14,356 nucleotides of DNA. Source: an uncultured Allobaculum sp. (lineage in GTDB: Bacteria > Bacillota_I > Bacilli_A > Erysipelotrichales > Erysipelotrichaceae). The translations under genes and the position numbers were made by a program. Every line of letters begins with the position of its first letter. The stretch's first letter is position 1. This document shows, piece after piece, positions 7,050 through 13,524 of this stretch. The notes under the pieces are model-generated. The model was not told the origin of the DNA. It made no database searches and worked only from the letters and a program-made list of their open reading frames with translations. The stretch covers positions 1 to 14,356 of the forward strand of contig CAJTLE010000077.1 of the NCBI GenBank assembly GCA_910577085.1. Direction: 5' to 3'.

Positions 7050-7232
7050 ATGGGATCAATGAATCGTAAAACAGCCGGCTGGCTGACTGTTTTGTTTTTA
7101 GGCGGGGCTGCAGCCTTTTCGTTTGCGGCCATGTTTCGAGGGGATTTAAAAGCACTGATTGGATCCGTGATCTGTCTGCTTCTTGGATTTCTGACCTTGA
7201 AACAGTATCTTTCTTCGCAGTCCCTGTCCTGA
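7050..7232 (+). CDS. Small hydrophobic membrane protein, function unknown
   Basis: The frame encodes 60 residues with two predicted membrane segments, near 10-28 and 34-50, joined by a short loop containing RGDLK. The N-terminus (MGSMNRKT) is basic and the C-terminus polar. An SD-like GAAGGG lies about 9 nt before the ATG, an extended -10 promoter lies upstream, and the stop is only 18 nt before the transporter start, so the two genes probably share a transcript. A second in-frame ATG at codon 4 is possible but has worse spacing. I do not recognise a family; a small partner or stabiliser of the transporter is only a guess. Confidence 0.65.
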   Translation: MGSMNRKTAGWLTVLFLGGAAAFSFAAMFRGDLKALIGSVICLLLGFLTLKQYLSSQSLS

Positions 7233-7250
7233 TCAGAATGGAGAAACTCA

Positions 7251-8567
7251 ATGCAGATTTTTAAACGATATAAAACACTGTGGATGATGGGCATCATTAT
7301 TGTTCTGGCCATTCTGTTCATCACCAACTTTAACTATGTAGTCGATGGGATCCGGTTTTTACTGAATTCTTTCAGCTCGCTAGCGGCCGGGGCCGCACTG
7401 GCCTTTATCCTCAATCTGATCATGGATCCGGTTGAAAAAAGACTTCGTGAGAGCACAAAGCCGTTTTTAAGAAAAAATGCCCGCACCCTGGCCATTACTG
7501 CTTCCTTTCTCGTGGCGTTAGGTTTGATTGTGCTCATTCTTTCGATTGTCATTCCAAACATGATCAACGCGCTGCGAATGCTGACCAATGAAGCGCCGAC
7601 GTACTTCAAGGAACTTGGAGACCTGTTCAAAAAGCTCTTTGACAAGTATCCGCAGGCGGCTCAATACTTTGCCAATGTGAAATTTGACTGGGGTGCAACC
7701 CTCGATTCGATCGTGCACTTTATTACCAAAGGCTCTACCTCTGGCAATATGATGGACAGCACCTTCAATCTGGTGACCACTGCGGTGGGCAGTTTTGTCA
7801 ATTTATTTGTCATGATCGTCTTTGCCTCTTACGTGCTTTCGGAAAAAGAACGTTTTGTCAAAGCGTACTATCAGCTGACAGATTTATTCATGGCTCCAGA
7901 GCGCCGTGTTCATCTGACCAGAAACCTGCGCATCATCAATCAGTCCTTCAAGTCCTTTATTTTAGGGGAAATCATTGAAGCCTGCATTCTTTCGACGATG
8001 TGTATTATCGGGATGCTTATTTTGCAGCTGCCCTATGCGACCATGATCGGCATCCTGGTTGGCGTCATCAACATGATTCCAATGATTGGTGCCTTTATTG
8101 GCGGCGGCATTGGTGCGTTTATTATCTTTACCATTTCACCAACCAAGTGTCTGATCTTCCTGGTGTTCTTATGTGTCATCCAGCAGATCGAATCTAATAT
8201 CTTCTTTCCACGTGTCATCGGAAACAAGGTCGGTCTGCCTGGCATCTATGTCATGATCACCATCGTTGTCGGCGGTACCATGTTCGGGGTCCTGGGTATG
8301 ATTCTGGGTGTTCCTCTGATGGCTTCGCTTTACAAGATTATGAAAGACTACCTTGCTGAGGTCAAAGCCCTGCATGCCAAACGGGCCGAAGAAGCCGCAG
8401 CGGCAGCGCAGGTTCATCCGGATGGAACAGTTGCAGTAGAATCCAGTCAGCCGGGAACGGCAGAGGCTTTACGTGAGGCCAGAGAGGTGCGGGATGAAAC
8501 CGAAAAACTGCTCCACTTTGGTGTTGATGATTCTGACTCTGATTCTTCAACGTCCGATCATAAGTGA
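7251..8567 (+). CDS. AI-2E family transporter (UPF0118/TqsA-like)
   Basis: This is a polytopic inner-membrane protein of the family named for autoinducer-2 export (TqsA); other members have been reported as Na+/H+ antiporters, so substrate assignment is unsafe. The 438-aa protein has membrane segments near 10-28, 36-56, 78-103, 175-196, 236-260, 262-292, 300-316 and 330-362. A hydrophilic stretch (about 105-170) holds the amphipathic ALRMLTNEAPTYFKELGDLF region. Family hallmarks are LPYATMIGILVGVINMIPMIGAF-like helices (260-282), QQIESNIFFPRVIGNKVGLP (311-330) and GVLGMILGVP (346-355). The C-terminus has an unusual cytoplasmic tail: Ala/Glu-rich, then acidic with DDSDSDSSTSD. Start ATG at 7251 follows GGAG. 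Confidence 0.92.
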   Translation: MQIFKRYKTLWMMGIIIVLAILFITNFNYVVDGIRFLLNSFSSLAAGAALAFILNLIMDPVEKRLRESTKPFLRKNARTLAITASFLVALGLIVLILSIVIPNMINALRMLTNEAPTYFKELGDLFKKLFDKYPQAAQYFANVKFDWGATLDSIVHFITKGSTSGNMMDSTFNLVTTAVGSFVNLFVMIVFASYVLSEKERFVKAYYQLTDLFMAPERRVHLTRNLRIINQSFKSFILGEIIEACILSTMCIIGMLILQLPYATMIGILVGVINMIPMIGAFIGGGIGAFIIFTISPTKCLIFLVFLCVIQQIESNIFFPRVIGNKVGLPGIYVMITIVVGGTMFGVLGMILGVPLMASLYKIMKDYLAEVKALHAKRAEEAAAAAQVHPDGTVAVESSQPGTAEALREAREVRDETEKLLHFGVDDSDSDSSTSDHK

Positions 8568-8652
8568 GAAAATCACAGACCGGGTTCCGTTTGGAAAAAT
8601 GAAAATGGAACTTGTCCAGTCTGGAAAAGAAATCCAGCTGACCATAAAAACT

Positions 8653-8686
8653 AACTCAGCTTCTGTTTGGAGGCTGAGTTCTTTTT
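8653..8686 (+). terminator. Rho-independent terminator after the AI-2E transporter
   Basis: AACTCAGC (8653-8660) pairs with GCTGAGTT (8673-8680), followed by CTTTTTG. It ends the small-protein and transporter transcript 86 nt after the stop. Confidence 0.88.
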
Positions 8687-8733
8687 GTCTAACTGGACTG
8701 CAAAAAGTGCCATGGACAAAAGGGATTGGTAAA

Positions 8734-8767
8734 CAATCCGAATCAAACACAGCTGAGCAATCCGAAT
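8734..8767 (+). repeat. 10-bp direct repeat upstream of the first thioredoxin gene
   Basis: CAATCCGAAT occurs at 8734-8743 and 8758-8767, with starts 24 bp apart. The first copy is also the right arm of a small inverted repeat (GGATTG at 8723-8728). A weak -10 candidate (TAGAAT, 8800-8805) lies about 33 bp further on, so the repeats would sit upstream of the -35 region, as activator sites do. Confidence 0.5.
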
Positions 8768-8830
8768 GCGAGTTTGGCCTCGAATCGGTAGACTCATAGT
8801 AGAATGATTATCAAGAAAGAGGTGTTCGCT

Positions 8831-9157
8831 ATGTCTATTCGTCATGTTGAATCCGTTGATATGTTTAAAGAGATCGTTAACTCTCACCCAGAAGTCCTGA
8901 TCGATTTCTTCGCTACTTGGTGCGGTCCTTGCAAGATGTTACATCCAGTACTGGAAACTGTATCTGAAAAACTCGAAGGTAAAGTTGTTGTTGCACAGGT
9001 TGATATCGACCAGCATCAAGACCTTGCCGGTGCATTTAATGTACAGTCCGTTCCAACTCTGATCTTCTTCAAAGATGGAAAACCAGTCCTGGCAACTGCC
9101 GGTTACATGGATGAAGCCGGTCTGACACGTTTTATTAACGCTGCCGAAGCGAAATAA
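8831..9157 (+). CDS. trxA: Thioredoxin, classical WCGPC active site
   Basis: This is a cytosolic thiol-disulfide reductant for enzymes such as ribonucleotide reductase and peroxiredoxins, recycled by thioredoxin reductase (not in this window). It has 108 residues, the family's usual length. The active site WCGPCK places the redox cysteines at 31 and 34; the cis-proline motif SVPTLIFF has Pro75; the buried Asp of LIDFFATW and the VDIDQHQDLA strand are present. No signal peptide. ATG at 8831 was chosen over an in-frame ATG at 8804 because AGAGGTG lies 6 nt before it and the family starts there. Codon choice favours CCA for proline, as in the following gene, suggesting strong expression. A terminator follows. 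Confidence 0.95.
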   Translation: MSIRHVESVDMFKEIVNSHPEVLIDFFATWCGPCKMLHPVLETVSEKLEGKVVVAQVDIDQHQDLAGAFNVQSVPTLIFFKDGKPVLATAGYMDEAGLTRFINAAEAK

Positions 9158-9190
9158 GTACAGACAGTCTGATTCTCATTCAACGAATCT

Positions 9191-9221
9191 GCCATTATCC
9201 TTTTTGGATGATGGCTTTTTT
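9191..9221 (+). terminator. Rho-independent terminator of trxA
   Basis: GCCATTATCC and GGATGATGGC form a 10-bp stem with one T-G wobble (9191-9215) around a TTTTT loop, followed by TTTTTT. Confidence 0.92.
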
Positions 9222-9268
9222 ATGTTCTGTAAAGTGAAATACATCATCGTGAAATAAAGTAATTCTAA

Positions 9269-9304
9269 AGAAAGCGCTTCAAAATCAGCGAACTCAAGTA
9301 TAAT
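9269..9304 (+). promoter_or_regulatory. Promoter of the acyl-CoA dehydrogenase fusion gene with overlapping cre-like box
   Basis: A perfect TATAAT -10 lies at 9299-9304. The cre-like sequence AGAAAGCGCTTCAA at 9269-9282 agrees with the consensus TGNAARCGNWWNCA at about 12 of 14 positions and covers the place where the -35 box should be (best -35-like bases TTCAAA or CTTCAA at 9277-9283). A CcpA site there would be expected to repress. The roughly 50-nt leader contains an ACGGAT/ATCCGT hairpin just before the ribosome binding site. Confidence 0.6.
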
Positions 9305-9355
9305 GGGAATAAATAAGATCCACGGATGGTTTCACAATCCGTATCAGGAGGAAAT

Positions 9356-11221
9356 ATGAGCTTTAAAACTGATCAACGTCATGAAGACTTCCGCCAGAAA
9401 GTCCGTGACCTCGCCGAAACAAACATTCCAGCTATTGCGATGGACCTTGACGAAAATAATAAGTTCCCACATGACTTCGTCGAAAAAATGAAAGAAGCCG
9501 GTCTGATGGGCCTGCCTTACGAAACCAAATATGGCGGCGCAGGAGACGATGTGCTCTCCTATGCGATCGCTGTCGAAGAACTGTCCCGTGTGGATGGCGG
9601 TATTGGTGTTATCCTGTCCGCTCACACTTCTTTAGGTACCTATCCAATCGCCGCTTTCGGTACCGAAGAACAGAAAGAAAAATACCTCAAACCATTAGCT
9701 TCCGGTGAAAAACTGGGTGCCTTCGGTCTGACTGAAGAAAACGCCGGATCCGATGCCGGTGAAACCGAAACAACCGCTGTCCTTGAAGGAGATCATTACA
9801 TCCTCAATGGTAAGAAAATCTTCATTACCAACGCACCGATTGCGGACACTTACGTTGTCTTTGCGGTTACCACTCCAGGTAAAGGAACCCGTGGCATTTC
9901 CGCTTTCATCGTTGAAAAAGGATGGGAAGGCTTCACCTTCTCCGATCACTACAACAAGATGGGTATCCGCTCCTCTTCAACGGCTGAACTGCGCTTCAAA
10001 AATGTAAAAGTTCCAAAAGAAAACCTGCTCGGTCTGGAAGGCCAGGGCTTCAAGATTGCCATGGCCACCCTTGATGGCGGTCGTATCGGTATTGCCGCTC
10101 AGGCTTTAGGTATCGCTCAGGGTGCTTATGAAGACGCTCTTGCCTATGCTAAAGAACGTATCCAGTTCGGTGCTCCAATTGCGGTGAACCAGGGTGTTTC
10201 CTTCAAGTTAGCCATGATGGCAACCAAACTTGAAGCTGCCCGTCTGCTCGTCTATAAAGCAGCGGAAATGAAAGAAAACCACGAACCATACTCCATGAAT
10301 GCAGCCATGGCCAAACTGTATGCTTCCGATATCGCTCTGGAAGTCTGCAATGATGCTCTGCAGATCTTTGGCGGCAGCGGCTACCTCAAAGGGATGGGCG
10401 TTGAAAGACGGTATCGCGATGCCAAGATTACAACCATCTACGAAGGCACCAATGAAATTCAGCAGGTTGTTATCGCCTCGAACATTCTTGGCAAAATCAA
10501 AAAACAGGCCAAGAAAGAAGCTGAAGCAGCAGTGGCCAAAGACGCTGGCGGCCGCAAACAGCAGATGATTGACGAACTGAATCTGAAAGATTCCGTCAAG
10601 AAACTCGCCGCCATCCTCAAAAATGACTATGATTTCTCTGCTTCTGAAGATCCAGATACTCCAATCCGTTCCGCTAAGAAGATTCTTGGCATCGGCCAGG
10701 GCGTAGAAACCAAAGAAAATGCCGACAAAGCCATCCAGGCTGGTAAAGACATGGGCCTTGTCATCGGCGGCAGCCGTCCGGCAGCGGAAGTTCACCACTT
10801 CATCGGTATGGACCGCTTCATTGGAATGTCCGGCCAGAAAGCAGACAATGCAGACCTCTACATTGCGGCGGGAATTTCCGGCTCCAAACCACACCTCAAA
10901 GGAATGGAAAAGGTTAAAACAGTTGTGGCCATCAACAATGATCCGAATGCTCCAATCTTCAAAAATGCTGATTATGGCATCGTTGCGGATCTGAACGAAG
11001 TTCTGCCATTACTGGTTGAAGAACTTGGCTCACCAAAAGAAGAAGCCAAAGATCTTGGCGGCCTGTACCAGTGCACCCTTTGCGGATATATTTATGATCC
11101 AGCAGTAGGCGATCCGGAAAGCGGCGTTGCGCCTGGCACTCCATTTGCCGATCTTCCAGAAGACTGGAACTGCCCATATTGCGGTGCAGCAAAAGAGGAT
11201 TTCGAACCCTATAACGGATAA
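9356..11221 (+). CDS. Acyl-CoA dehydrogenase / ETF-alpha C-terminal domain / rubredoxin fusion
   Basis: The 621-aa protein has three parts. Residues 1-380 are a butyryl/short-chain-type acyl-CoA dehydrogenase: GLTEENAGSDAG (124-135), RIQFGAPI (268-275), QIFGGSGYLKG (336-346) and the catalytic Glu in IYEGTNEIQ (E363). After an Ala/Lys-rich linker (380-435), residues 440-556 match the FAD-binding C-terminal domain of electron transfer flavoprotein alpha: GGSRPAAE (S473, R474), GMSGQ, YIAAGISGSKPHL (H513), AINNDPNAPIF and ADYGIVAD. Residues 571-618 are a rubredoxin with YQCTLCGYIYDP (C573, C576) and WNCPYCG (C606, C609). The ETF N-terminal domain and ETF-beta are absent. Reaction, inferred: two-electron acyl-CoA/enoyl-CoA redox relayed through tethered FAD to rubredoxin. 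ATG at 9356 follows AGGAGGAAAT. About 18 of 25 prolines are CCA, suggesting high expression. The gene stands alone between promoter and terminator. Confidence 0.95.
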   Translation: MSFKTDQRHEDFRQKVRDLAETNIPAIAMDLDENNKFPHDFVEKMKEAGLMGLPYETKYGGAGDDVLSYAIAVEELSRVDGGIGVILSAHTSLGTYPIAAFGTEEQKEKYLKPLASGEKLGAFGLTEENAGSDAGETETTAVLEGDHYILNGKKIFITNAPIADTYVVFAVTTPGKGTRGISAFIVEKGWEGFTFSDHYNKMGIRSSSTAELRFKNVKVPKENLLGLEGQGFKIAMATLDGGRIGIAAQALGIAQGAYEDALAYAKERIQFGAPIAVNQGVSFKLAMMATKLEAARLLVYKAAEMKENHEPYSMNAAMAKLYASDIALEVCNDALQIFGGSGYLKGMGVERRYRDAKITTIYEGTNEIQQVVIASNILGKIKKQAKKEAEAAVAKDAGGRKQQMIDELNLKDSVKKLAAILKNDYDFSASEDPDTPIRSAKKILGIGQGVETKENADKAIQAGKDMGLVIGGSRPAAEVHHFIGMDRFIGMSGQKADNADLYIAAGISGSKPHLKGMEKVKTVVAINNDPNAPIFKNADYGIVADLNEVLPLLVEELGSPKEEAKDLGGLYQCTLCGYIYDPAVGDPESGVAPGTPFADLPEDWNCPYCGAAKEDFEPYNG

Positions 11222-11235
11222 TCCAGAAACCATTC

Positions 11236-11275
11236 AAGCTGAACAGTTTCCTTTCGATTCTGTTCAGCTTTTTTT
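11236..11275 (+). terminator. Strong Rho-independent terminator of the fusion gene
   Basis: AAGCTGAACAG (11236-11246) and CTGTTCAGCTT (11260-11270) form a perfect 11-bp stem, followed directly by a T run to 11275. It begins 14 nt after the stop codon. Confidence 0.95.
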
Positions 11276-11304
11276 GTGCCAATTGGCGGCACATTGCGCT
11301 GCCG

Positions 11305-11335
11305 GAAGACTTTCAAAGTGTCTTCTGGTTTTCTT
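11305..11335 (+). terminator. Possible second, weaker terminator hairpin
   Basis: GAAGAC (11305-11310) and GTCTTC (11320-11325) pair around TTTCAAAGT, and TGGTTTTCTTTT follows. It could back up the strong hairpin just upstream or be chance. Confidence 0.35.
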
Positions 11336-11433
11336 TTAAGGATTTGGCCACGGGCTGACTATACTGAAAGTAGCACTTTGCACAGAAATTCCAGAAAATT
11401 CCATCCGGATCCTGGATCCTTAGAAAGGCTTGT

Positions 11434-12795
11434 ATGGAAAAACAATTTGACAAGATTCTGGAAGCCCAGAAGCAGTTTTTCGCCACTGGGCTGACCCATG
11501 ATGTAAACTTCCGCAAAAATTCGCTCAAACTGCTGAAAGGAGCGATGCTTTTACACGAACAGGAAATTCTCGATGCCCTGCATACGGACCTTGGCAAAAG
11601 CCCGACTGAGGGCTATATGTCTGAATTCGGTCTGACGCTTTCGGCCATTGACTGGCAGATCCGTCATCTCGATCACAATGCAGCGCCTCATTACCATTAC
11701 ACTCCGCTTCATGAATTTCCGGGAATCTCCAAAACGATCAATATCCCCTATGGAAATGTACTGATCATGGCCCCCTGGAACTATCCGTTTTTACTGGCCA
11801 TGGTGCCTTTAGTCGAAGCCCTGGCCGCCGGCAATACCGCAATCGTAAAAACAGGTCATGCGGCCGTGGCCACTTCCAAAGCCATTGAAAATCTGCTCAC
11901 TTCGACCTTTGATCCCGAATATGTGGCCGTTTCAATCGGCGGCCGGGATGAGATCAGTGCTTTGCTGGATCTGAAGTTTGACTACGTCTTCTTTACCGGC
12001 GGCAAAAAACTGGGTTCTCTGGTTTATGCATCAGCAAGTAAGCACATGACCCCTGTAACCCTGGAACTTGGTGGCAAATCCCCGGCGATTGTCGATGAAA
12101 CGGCCAACCTGGCCCTTGCTGCCCGACGGATTGTCTTTGGCAAATTCCTCAATGCCGGCCAGACCTGTGTAGCCCCGGATTATGTGGTTGTGCACGAATC
12201 GGTTAAGGAACCTTTCCTTGCGGCTTTAACCAATGAAATCCGCAAGCAGTATCCAAACCCGGAAGATATCGGCAAAATCATCAATGAATCTCACTATGAG
12301 CATTTAATCTCGCTGGTTGATCCATCCAAAGTCATCGTTGGCGGCAGTGCTTCGGGACCAACTTTACAAATTGAAGCCACTGTCATGGACAACGTAGACT
12401 GGGACGATCCGATTATGCAGGAAGAAATCTTCGGCCCAATCCTGCCGATTCTGACGTACAAAAACTTCAAACCACTCATGCGCAAGATTGCCTCGCTGCC
12501 AACCCCGCTGGCTTTCTATCTGTTCAGCCGCAATAAGCTCCATCAGCAGTACGTGGAACGCATTCAGCCGTATGGCGGCGGCTGCATCAATGACACCGTG
12601 ATCCATCTAACTTCCGACAATCTGCCATTTGGCGGTATGGGTGCCAGCGGAATCGGCCATTATCATGGCAAATATGGCTTTGATACATTCTCGCATAATA
12701 AAGCCATCATCCAGAAAGGCACTCTGGATATTCCAATGCGCTACAACGACCGCAAGCCATGGATGGCTGATCTGATCCGGCTGGTTCTCCATTAG
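11434..12795 (+). CDS. Aldehyde dehydrogenase, class 3 / fatty-aldehyde type
   Basis: It oxidises aldehydes to acids with NAD(P)+ in the cytoplasm. The 453-aa length matches the short ALDH3-type branch. Visible catalytic elements are APWNYP with the oxyanion Asn116, FTGGKKLG (187-194, cofactor glycines), general base Glu211 in LELGGKSP, nucleophile Cys245 in NAGQTCVAPDY, and EEIFGPILP near the C-terminal third. At the position of the usual KPSE cofactor motif the protein reads VKTGHAA (138-144): the Lys is kept but Pro-Ser-Glu is replaced, which may alter cofactor preference. ATG at 11434 has AAAGG 6 nt upstream; TATACT at 11360-11365 is a possible -10 box. Natural substrate unknown; its setting among redox genes suggests fermentation aldehydes or lipid aldehydes. 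Confidence 0.93.
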   Translation: MEKQFDKILEAQKQFFATGLTHDVNFRKNSLKLLKGAMLLHEQEILDALHTDLGKSPTEGYMSEFGLTLSAIDWQIRHLDHNAAPHYHYTPLHEFPGISKTINIPYGNVLIMAPWNYPFLLAMVPLVEALAAGNTAIVKTGHAAVATSKAIENLLTSTFDPEYVAVSIGGRDEISALLDLKFDYVFFTGGKKLGSLVYASASKHMTPVTLELGGKSPAIVDETANLALAARRIVFGKFLNAGQTCVAPDYVVVHESVKEPFLAALTNEIRKQYPNPEDIGKIINESHYEHLISLVDPSKVIVGGSASGPTLQIEATVMDNVDWDDPIMQEEIFGPILPILTYKNFKPLMRKIASLPTPLAFYLFSRNKLHQQYVERIQPYGGGCINDTVIHLTSDNLPFGGMGASGIGHYHGKYGFDTFSHNKAIIQKGTLDIPMRYNDRKPWMADLIRLVLH

Positions 12796-12887
12796 CGAAA
12801 AACAACAGTAAAAGGCTGGAAGCGGCAGCCAGAAGACAGTCGTTCAGACAGTCATTCAAGCCCACTAAAACTGGGAAAACATACGCA

Positions 12888-12936
12888 AACCACCCGCCTG
12901 AAAGGGAAGAATTCCCCACGAGGCGGGTGGTTTTTT
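12888..12936 (+). terminator. Strong Rho-independent terminator of the aldehyde dehydrogenase gene
   Basis: AACCACCCGCCT (12888-12899) and AGGCGGGTGGTT (12921-12932) form a perfect 12-bp stem. The 21-nt loop contains a smaller GGGA/TCCC pairing. A T run follows to 12936. Confidence 0.95.
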
Positions 12937-13002
12937 CACTCTTCTGAAGTTGGTCCCTCCATTCAGATGGTCATCAAAGCCAAAAAAGGGTCCGTGATTC
13001 TT

Positions 13003-13008
13003 TATACT
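13003..13008 (+). promoter_or_regulatory. Possible -10 box of the second thioredoxin gene
   Basis: TATACT lies 24 nt upstream of the start codon and just ahead of the GAGGAG ribosome binding site. No clear -35 box is seen. The strong terminator upstream at 12888-12936 implies that a promoter must lie in this gap. Confidence 0.4.
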
Positions 13009-13032
13009 CAAGGAAGTAGAGGAGTGATCATT

Positions 13033-13362
13033 ATGATTAAACAGGTTACAAGCAATGAAGATTTCGATGACATCATTAATTCCAATCCAGCCGTACTGAT
13101 GGAGTTCTATGCCAGCTGGTGCCCCCACTGCAAAGCTTTTTACCCCGTTCTTGAAAAAGCCAGCGAAAAACTGAACCAGGAAGGAATCATCGTTGCCCAG
13201 ACTGAAATTGATACGTTTGAAGATCTCGCCAACGAATATGATATCCAGTCCATTCCAACATTAACGTTCTTTAAAAACGGCTCACTGGTTGCAGAAAGCG
13301 CCGGCGGCCGGGATGAACAGGCCGTTTTTGACTTTGTCGCAACAGCGCGCAACGAACAATAG
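13033..13362 (+). CDS. Thioredoxin-like protein with WCPHC active site
   Basis: The frame encodes 109 residues with a complete thioredoxin fold. The active site WCPHCK has cysteines 30 and 33; the cis-proline motif SIPTLTFF has Pro75; the C-terminal helix AVFDFVATAR is present. It has no signal peptide or lipobox, so it is cytosolic. Its CPHC dipeptide is the one found in oxidising DsbA rather than the CGPC of the other thioredoxin at 8831-9157, with which it aligns along its whole length. The changed dipeptide predicts a higher redox potential and a different partner set. ATG at 13033 was chosen because AGAGGAG lies 8 nt upstream; an in-frame ATG at 12967 has no ribosome binding site. It ends ahead of a long-loop terminator next to the insertion-sequence repeat. 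Confidence 0.93.
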   Translation: MIKQVTSNEDFDDIINSNPAVLMEFYASWCPHCKAFYPVLEKASEKLNQEGIIVAQTEIDTFEDLANEYDIQSIPTLTFFKNGSLVAESAGGRDEQAVFDFVATARNEQ

Positions 13363-13451
13363 GATCCAGACAGCAGACAGAACCAGGCCTGCTTTATAGA
13401 AAAACTGCGTTTTGATTCTAATTTTCGGATTCCAATGGATCTGAAAACAAT

Positions 13452-13520
13452 AAACCTCTTTTAGATGTCCTGCCGGAGGGATTTTCCAGTCCGAAGGCAA
13501 AGAGCCTAAAAGAGGTTTTT
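13452..13520 (+). terminator. Long-loop terminator-like hairpin after the second thioredoxin gene
   Basis: AAACCTCTTTTAG (13452-13464) and CTAAAAGAGGTTT (13506-13518) form a perfect 13-bp stem, and the second arm runs into a T tract. The 41-nt loop holds further pairing potential (TGCC with GGCA, CGGA with TCCG). The minus-strand side, followed by TTTATTGTTTTC, could also terminate reads coming from the insertion sequence. Confidence 0.75.
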
Positions 13521-13524
13521 ATTT
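13517..13524. repeat. 8-bp direct repeat TTTTATTT abutting right repeat (possible target duplication)
   Basis: It is identical and in the same orientation to 127-134, and touches the inner edge of the right 126-bp copy. It overlaps the T tract of the preceding terminator, so the element appears to have inserted into the terminator tail. Confidence 0.5.

Noticed and set aside
10208..10894. Minus-strand 228-residue open frame opposite the fusion gene
   Set aside because: It is an antisense shadow caused by strong codon bias in the acyl-CoA dehydrogenase fusion gene; no ribosome binding site or protein family is seen.
13465..13505. The 41-nt structured loop after the second thioredoxin gene as a riboswitch
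   Set aside because: It lies downstream of a gene and upstream of an insertion sequence facing it, and it matches no riboswitch core I know. A long-loop terminator explains it more simply.
135..13516. Whole interior as a composite transposon carrying accessory cargo
   Set aside because: The genes are ordinary chromosomal functions with normal-looking promoters and terminators, and the outer flanks needed to show target duplications around the whole unit are not in the window. Kept only as part of the flank-repeat finding.
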